Source: JAAYEA01 sp012689325
Lineage (GTDB): Bacteria; Chloroflexota; Anaerolineae; JAAYEA01
Assembly (NCBI GenBank): GCA_036841525.1
Contig: DAITVZ010000066.1
Coordinates: forward strand, 1-30,113
DNA length: 30,113 nt
Direction: 5' to 3'
Shown here: positions 26,295 through 30,113 of the stretch, in pieces
Layout of the letters: each line of letters begins with the position of its first letter
Numbering within the stretch: the first letter of the stretch is position 1
The notes under the pieces: generated by a model
Databases searched by the model: none
What the model was told of the DNA's origin: nothing
The model's input: only the letters and a program-made list of their open reading frames with translations
Translations under genes and position numbers: made by a program

Positions 26295-27154
26295 GCATCC
26301 TGGTGGATCGGGACACCCGCCTGCTGGTGCAGGGGATCACCGGGCGCGAGGGGGCGTTTCACACGGCGCAGATGCTGGCCTATGGCACGCGGGTTGTGGC
26401 GGGCTGCACCCCGGGCAAGGGCGGCCAGACGGTGGCGGGCGTGCCGGTCTATGACACGGTGGCGCAAGCGGCCCGCGAGACCGGCGCCAACGCCTCCATC
26501 ATCTATGTGCCCGCGCGCCAGGCGCTGGACGCCCTCTACGAGGCTGCCGACGCCGGGCTGGGCCTCATCGTGTGCATCACCGAGGGGATACCGGTGCTGG
26601 ATATGCTCCAGGCGGCGCGGTACGTGGCCGCCAAGGGCGCCCGGTTGCTGGGGCCCAACGGGCCGGGGCTGATCTCGCCGGGCAGGGCCAAGGTGGGGAT
26701 CATGCCGGCGCACATCCATCTCCCTGGCCCTGTGGGGGTGGTCTCGCGCAGCGGCACCCTGACCTACGAGGTGGTCTGGGCGTTGACGCAGCGGGGCCTG
26801 GGGCAATCGACCTGCGTCGGCATCGGCGGCGACCCCATCGTGGGCTCCAGTTTCGTCGACATCCTGGCGCTGTTCGAGCGCGACGCCGAGACCCGGGCCA
26901 TCGTGCTCATCGGCGAGATCGGCGGGACGGACGAGGAGCAGGCTGCCGCGTTCATCCGCAGCGAGGTGCACAAGCCGGTGGTGGCCTTTGTCGCCGGGCA
27001 ATCGGCGCCGCCCGATCAGCGGATGGGCCATGCCGGGGCCATCATCTCGGGCGGGCAGGGCACGGCCCAAAGCAAGATCGAGGCGCTGCAACAAGCGGGC
27101 GTGCGAGTGGCCGCGCACCCCGAACAGATACCCGAGCTCGTTCTCAAATCCTGA
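26291..27154 (+). CDS. sucD: Succinyl-CoA synthetase (succinate-CoA ligase) alpha subunit
   Basis: 287 residues from ATG 26291, overlapping the sucC stop (ATGA); the usual family length is about 290. The CoA-binding Rossmann part is at the N-terminus: V-Q-G-I-T-G-R-E-G (~13-21). The phosphorylated active-site histidine is H247 in M-G-H-A-G-A-I. G-I-G-G-D-P-I (~177-183) and E-I-G-G (~209-212) are family blocks. The G-P-N-C-P-G motif of most homologues reads G-P-N-G-P-G here (Gly124). It forms the heteromeric enzyme with SucC and follows it in the same transcript; the HAD phosphatase gene starts 12 bp later. Confidence 0.94.
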   Translation: MSILVDRDTRLLVQGITGREGAFHTAQMLAYGTRVVAGCTPGKGGQTVAGVPVYDTVAQAARETGANASIIYVPARQALDALYEAADAGLGLIVCITEGIPVLDMLQAARYVAAKGARLLGPNGPGLISPGRAKVGIMPAHIHLPGPVGVVSRSGTLTYEVVWALTQRGLGQSTCVGIGGDPIVGSSFVDILALFERDAETRAIVLIGEIGGTDEEQAAAFIRSEVHKPVVAFVAGQSAPPDQRMGHAGAIISGGQGTAQSKIEALQQAGVRVAAHPEQIPELVLKS

Positions 27155-27166
27155 TCAGAGGGTGAT

Positions 27167-27883
27167 ATGTCACAAGCTGGATTGGGCCTGGCCGATCTGC
27201 AGGCCGTATTGTTCGATTTCGACGGGACGCTGGTGTACCAGGTGATCGACTTTGCCGAGATGCGCCGGCGCGTGGTCGAGCTGGCGGCCGCCGCCGGCAT
27301 CGATATCGCGCGCCACCAGACGCGCTACACCCTCGAGTTCATGGAGCGGGCGTATGGCGAGCTGCTGGCGCGGGACCGCGAGCGGGCCGAGGCTTTCCTG
27401 AGCAGCGCCCAGCAGGCGATCATCGACGTGGAGGTGGAGGCCGCCCGGCAGTCCTACGTCTTTCCGGGGGCGAGCGAGCTGTTGCGCGACCTGCGATCCA
27501 GCGGCGTCAAGGTCGGCATCGTCACGCGGAACTGCCGCGTGGCGGTGGAAGCGATCCTGGCGCGCGATCCGCTCGAATACGATATCTTGCTGACCCGCGA
27601 TGACGTGGCGCGGGTCAAGCCGGACCCGGAGCATCTGCTGGTCGCGATGCGAGCGCTGGGCGCCTCGCCGGAGCGGCTGCTGATGGTGGGGGACCACCCC
27701 ATGGACGTGCAGGCGGGCCATGCGGTGGGGGCGTGGACCATCGGCATCCTGAACGATGGCCGCCCCGCCGACTATTTCGCCGAGGCGCGGCCCGATGCCG
27801 TGCTGCCCAGCGTGGCCGAGATCCCCGCCCACCTGGCGGCGCACCCATTGCCAGGTTCGATTTCGCCGGCCGCCGGCGCGTGA
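27167..27883 (+). CDS. HAD-superfamily hydrolase (phosphoglycolate phosphatase-like)
   Basis: 238 residues from ATG 27167 with GAGGG 4 nt upstream. HAD motifs are complete: motif I D17-F-D19-G-T-L, motif II T120 in G-I-V-T-R-N, motif III K151 in R-V-K-P-D-P, and motif IV G-D176-H-P-M-D180. A helical cap of about 80 residues lies between motif I and motif II, the C1-type arrangement of phosphoglycolate phosphatase and beta-phosphoglucomutase relatives. It should be a cytosolic Asp-dependent phosphatase; the substrate is not evident. It sits 12 bp after sucD and 10 bp before the nitroreductase, so it is probably part of the sucCD transcript. Confidence 0.9.
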   Translation: MSQAGLGLADLQAVLFDFDGTLVYQVIDFAEMRRRVVELAAAAGIDIARHQTRYTLEFMERAYGELLARDRERAEAFLSSAQQAIIDVEVEAARQSYVFPGASELLRDLRSSGVKVGIVTRNCRVAVEAILARDPLEYDILLTRDDVARVKPDPEHLLVAMRALGASPERLLMVGDHPMDVQAGHAVGAWTIGILNDGRPADYFAEARPDAVLPSVAEIPAHLAAHPLPGSISPAAGA

Positions 27884-27893
27884 GGAGGATGAA

Positions 27894-28397
27894 ATGCAGA
27901 CCTTGGAAGCCATCAAGAAGCGCAGGAGCGTCAGGCGCTTTACCGGCGCGGCGGTGCCGCGCGAGGACTTGATCCGCATGGTGGACGCGGGGCGGCAGGC
28001 GGCGAGCGGCCACAACAAGCAGCCCTGGGACTTTATGATCGTGACCGAAGGCGCTTTGATCCAAGAGATCGCCGCGCAGACCTCAGCCTGGCTGGGGCGG
28101 GCCGGAGCGATCATCGTGCTGGTGGTGGACCCCGCCTCACGTTGGTGGATGGAGGATGGCTCCGCGGCGGCGGAGAACATCCTGCTGGCCGCCACGGACC
28201 TGGGCTATGGCACGTGCTGGTTCGAGGGGGGCATGCTGGCCCGCGAGGAGCAGTTCAAGGCATGGCTGGGCATCCCCCAGGACCGGCGCATCCTGACTTT
28301 CATCCCGGTGGGCGTGCCGGAGGAATGGCCGGGCGACAAGCCCAAAAAGACGCTGGACGAGGTGGTGCATTGGCAGCGTTGGGGGCAAAAGGCATAA
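27894..28397 (+). CDS. Nitroreductase-family FMN oxidoreductase, short form
   Basis: 167 residues from ATG 27894, with GAGGAGG at 27882-27888. R-R-S-V-R-R-F (~10-16) is the FMN-phosphate-binding start of the family, and S-G-H-N-K-Q-P-W (~38-45) is the next FMN loop. A glycine-rich block, G-Y-G-T-C-W-F (~103-109), and a C-terminal I-P-V-G-V-P segment (~135-140) complete the core. At 167 residues it is shorter than typical 180-220-residue nitroreductases but has both ends of the fold. It probably reduces quinone, flavin or nitro-type substrates with NAD(P)H; the physiological substrate is unknown. The stop at 28395-28397 overlaps an ATG at 28397 that opens the next, anomalous reading frame. Confidence 0.9.
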   Translation: MQTLEAIKKRRSVRRFTGAAVPREDLIRMVDAGRQAASGHNKQPWDFMIVTEGALIQEIAAQTSAWLGRAGAIIVLVVDPASRWWMEDGSAAAENILLAATDLGYGTCWFEGGMLAREEQFKAWLGIPQDRRILTFIPVGVPEEWPGDKPKKTLDEVVHWQRWGQKA

Positions 28398-28405
28398 TGG
28401 GCTGA

Positions 28406-28780
28406 CTGCAGGATCCGGAGGGGCGGGAAAAGGAGCCGCCGCTTCGCCTTGCCATCGTGGGGCCGTGCGCCTCGGGCAAGACGACGCTAGGGCGGCGCTT
28501 GCGCGAGCTGGGCTACGAGGTGCGCGAGCCGGCGCAAGAGCATTCCGGCGTGCCTGACCTGTGGCGGCGCCGCTCTCCGGATATCCTGATCTATTTGGAC
28601 GTCAGCCTGGCGGTCACGCGCCGGCGCGACCGGCCCGGCTGGCCGCAGTTCCTGTGGGAGGCGCAACAGAGCCGCCTGGCCCATGCCCGCCAGCACTGCG
28701 ACTGCTATCTGTTGACGGACGACCTGGCGCCGGAGGAGGTTTGCCGGCGGGTTTTAGCATTCCTTTCAGTTGACAGATAA
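28406..28780 (+). CDS. Small P-loop NTPase/kinase-like protein; start codon anomalous
   Basis: I do not recognise a specific family. The Walker A motif G-P-C-A-S-G-K-T-T is preceded by a hydrophobic beta strand L-R-L-A-I-V, as in small nucleotide or shikimate kinase-like folds, and a D-I-L-I-Y-L-D strand follows. The first conventional start is GTG 28457, which would delete that strand. The frame is open back only to 28406 (CTG). At 28403 there is an in-frame TGA, and three codons upstream an ATG (28397) overlaps the nitroreductase stop as TAATG. Either CTG is used, GTG is used with loss of the strand, or the TGA is a mutation or sequence error in a gene that began at 28397. No good SD fits any option. 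The -35 box of the secD promoter lies in its last codons. Confidence 0.6.
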   Translation: MQDPEGREKEPPLRLAIVGPCASGKTTLGRRLRELGYEVREPAQEHSGVPDLWRRRSPDILIYLDVSLAVTRRRDRPGWPQFLWEAQQSRLAHARQHCDCYLLTDDLAPEEVCRRVLAFLSVDR

Positions 28781-28798
28781 GCGGGTCGGGGTTATAAT
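28770..28798 (+). promoter_or_regulatory. Full-consensus sigma70 promoter of secD
   Basis: TTGACA (28770-28775), a 17-bp spacer and TATAAT (28793-28798) match consensus exactly. The -35 is inside the 3' end of the P-loop gene. Transcription would start near 28805, giving a leader of about 85 nt that contains a small CCCAG/CTGGG inverted repeat (28813-28823). Confidence 0.88.
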
Positions 28799-28891
28799 TT
28801 CCACTCGAGGTTCCCAGCCTGGGCAAGCGGTAGCTTCCGGCCCAACCGTGCGGAGCGTTGTACAATTCTCTGCCAGGAGGAAAGCGATTTC

Positions 28892-30113
28892 ATGCAGCGT
28901 CGTGATGTGGTTCTTCTGGTCCTAATCTTGGTCATCGTTGCGGTGACGGCCTGGATCGATTGGCCCACCAACCCCGGCCTCCATATCAAGCTGGGCTCGC
29001 TGCAAATCGACCGCGAGTTCAAGGTGCGTCAGGGCCTGGACCTGCAGGGCGGGATGAACGTTATCCTGGAAGCGGACCTGGCGCCGGGCGAGACGGTCAG
29101 CGCTGACGCCATGGAAGCCGCCAAGGGCATCATCGAGAGCCGCGTGAACGGCTTGGGCGTGACGGAGCCGAACGTGCAGGCGGTGGGCACGACGCGCATC
29201 TCGGTTGAGCTGCCGGGCATCGCCGATCCCGAGATGGCCATCGCCACCTTCCGGCAGACCGGCCTGCTCGAGTTCGTGGACGCTTCTTTCACGCCGCTGC
29301 TCGTAGGCACGCAGATCAAGACCAGCTACAAAGAGGCGGGTATCTTGGGCGAGATGCCCACGCCGACGGCGCAGCCGACCGTCGAGCCGACGGCCACGGC
29401 GGCGGGCGTCACGGCGACCGCTTCGCCCGAGCCCACGGCAGCGCCCCAGCCGCAAGAGATGATCTACCCCACTATCCTGACCGGGCGTCACCTCCAGAGC
29501 GCCGAGATCGGTTTCGATGAGCGCGGCCGCCCCGAGATCGACCTCGTGTTCAACGACGAGGGGTCCGCCATTTTCAAGGAATACACCAGCCAGAGCATCG
29601 GCAAGTACCTGGCCATCGCCATGGACCAGACGATTATCTCGTCGCCCCAGATCCAGAGCGCCATCCCGGATGGCCAAGCTCGCATCACCGGCGACTTTAC
29701 CCTCGATACCGTTCGCAGCATCGTGCTGCAGCTCAAATACGGCGCTCTGCCCGTCCCGCTCAAGATCATCGAGCAGCGCTCGGTCGGCGCGACCCTGGGA
29801 CAGGATTCGGTGCAGCGCAGCATCCGCGCGGGCACCATCGGCCTGGTGATCGTGCTGATCTTTATGTTGGCCTACTATCGGCTTCCCGGCCTGGTCGCCG
29901 ACCTGGCCCTCCTCATCTATGCGCTGATCACCTTTGCGCTGTTCAAGGCGATCCCGGTGACCCTGACGCTCCCTGGCATCGCGGGCTTTTTGCTCTCCGT
30001 GGGCACGGCGGTGGACGCCAATATCCTCATCTTTGAGCGGATCAAAGAGGAATTGCGGCGGGGGCGCACCCTGGGACGCGCCATCGAGGCCGGGTTCGAC
30101 CGCGCCTGGACGG
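28892..30113 (+). CDS. secD: Protein translocase subunit SecD, 3'-truncated by the window edge
   Basis: 407 codons are visible from ATG 28892, with AGGAGG at 28875-28880; the gene runs off the right edge. SecD with SecF uses the proton-motive force to help SecYEG-driven export. Visible are TM1 (~7-23), the R-Q-G-L-D-L-Q-G-G signature (~47-55), the periplasmic P1 domain, then TM2-TM3 and the A-V-D-A-N-I-L-I-F-E-R-I-K-E-E-L signature at the end. A Pro/Thr/Ala-rich low-complexity insert occupies ~156-189 within the P1 region, as in other Chloroflexi-type SecD proteins. The missing part should contain the last membrane helices; secF is expected next. Confidence 0.95.
   Translation, partial: MQRRDVVLLVLILVIVAVTAWIDWPTNPGLHIKLGSLQIDREFKVRQGLDLQGGMNVILEADLAPGETVSADAMEAAKGIIESRVNGLGVTEPNVQAVGTTRISVELPGIADPEMAIATFRQTGLLEFVDASFTPLLVGTQIKTSYKEAGILGEMPTPTAQPTVEPTATAAGVTATASPEPTAAPQPQEMIYPTILTGRHLQSAEIGFDERGRPEIDLVFNDEGSAIFKEYTSQSIGKYLAIAMDQTIISSPQIQSAIPDGQARITGDFTLDTVRSIVLQLKYGALPVPLKIIEQRSVGATLGQDSVQRSIRAGTIGLVIVLIFMLAYYRLPGLVADLALLIYALITFALFKAIPVTLTLPGIAGFLLSVGTAVDANILIFERIKEELRRGRTLGRAIEAGFDRAWT

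Noticed and set aside
28406..28416. Adjacent PstI and BamHI recognition sequences resembling a cloning polylinker
   Set aside because: The flanks are ordinary genomic coding sequence on both sides with no vector-like bases; coincidence in GC-rich DNA is likelier. It is kept in mind because it sits beside the anomalous TGA.

Overview
The window is a gene-dense, GC-rich bacterial chromosome segment. I see no rRNA, tRNA, CRISPR array, transposase or phage gene. It most likely comes from a Chloroflexota bacterium of the Anaerolineae type. The evidence is family content: two DUF2298 proteins of the type shared by Chloroflexi and archaea, Agl23-like (TIGR03663-type) membrane proteins, an archaeal/yeast-type aspartate-semialdehyde dehydrogenase, a threonine synthase with an N-terminal Cys4 cluster, and a SecD with a Pro/Thr-rich insert. 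This assignment is an inference; no 16S gene is present. No stretch longer than 300 bases lacks a gene.

Region A (1-18029, + strand) holds six very large polytopic membrane proteins of the GT-C glycosyltransferase type. In order they are a left-truncated DUF2298 protein (probably a fusion to an upstream GT39-like part), a second DUF2298 protein, a degenerate Agl23-like protein that lacks the usual catalytic Asp, an Agl23-like protein with a C-terminal six-blade NHL propeller, and two tandem paralogues combining a GT39-like membrane domain, two PA14-like domains and a six-blade NHL propeller. A strong intrinsic terminator at 10563-10615 separates the first four from the last two. This is the most unusual part of the window. 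My inference is an envelope glycan assembly or transfer system in which the propellers and PA14 domains lie outside the membrane and bind glycan or protein. Its substrate cannot be read from the sequence.

Region B (18031-22609, - strand) is an aspartate-family amino-acid operon in the order asd, thrC, lysC (aspartokinase), followed by a DUF218/YdcF-like membrane-anchored protein coupled to lysC by an ATGA overlap. A clear intrinsic terminator lies only about 25 nt upstream of the asd start. Region C (22733-24949, - strand) is a Gfo/Idh/MocA oxidoreductase plus a sugar-phosphate isomerase/epimerase. They are probably co-transcribed from a good promoter at 25015-25043 and act on a sugar or polyol.

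Region D (25070-28780, + strand) starts at a divergent promoter (25070-25099) and runs sucC, sucD, a HAD phosphatase, a small nitroreductase and a small P-loop NTPase whose start is anomalous. Region E is a full-consensus promoter (28770-28798) driving secD, which runs off the right edge. Several start codons given here are downstream of the longest possible ORF start because Shine-Dalgarno or promoter positions rule out the longer version.
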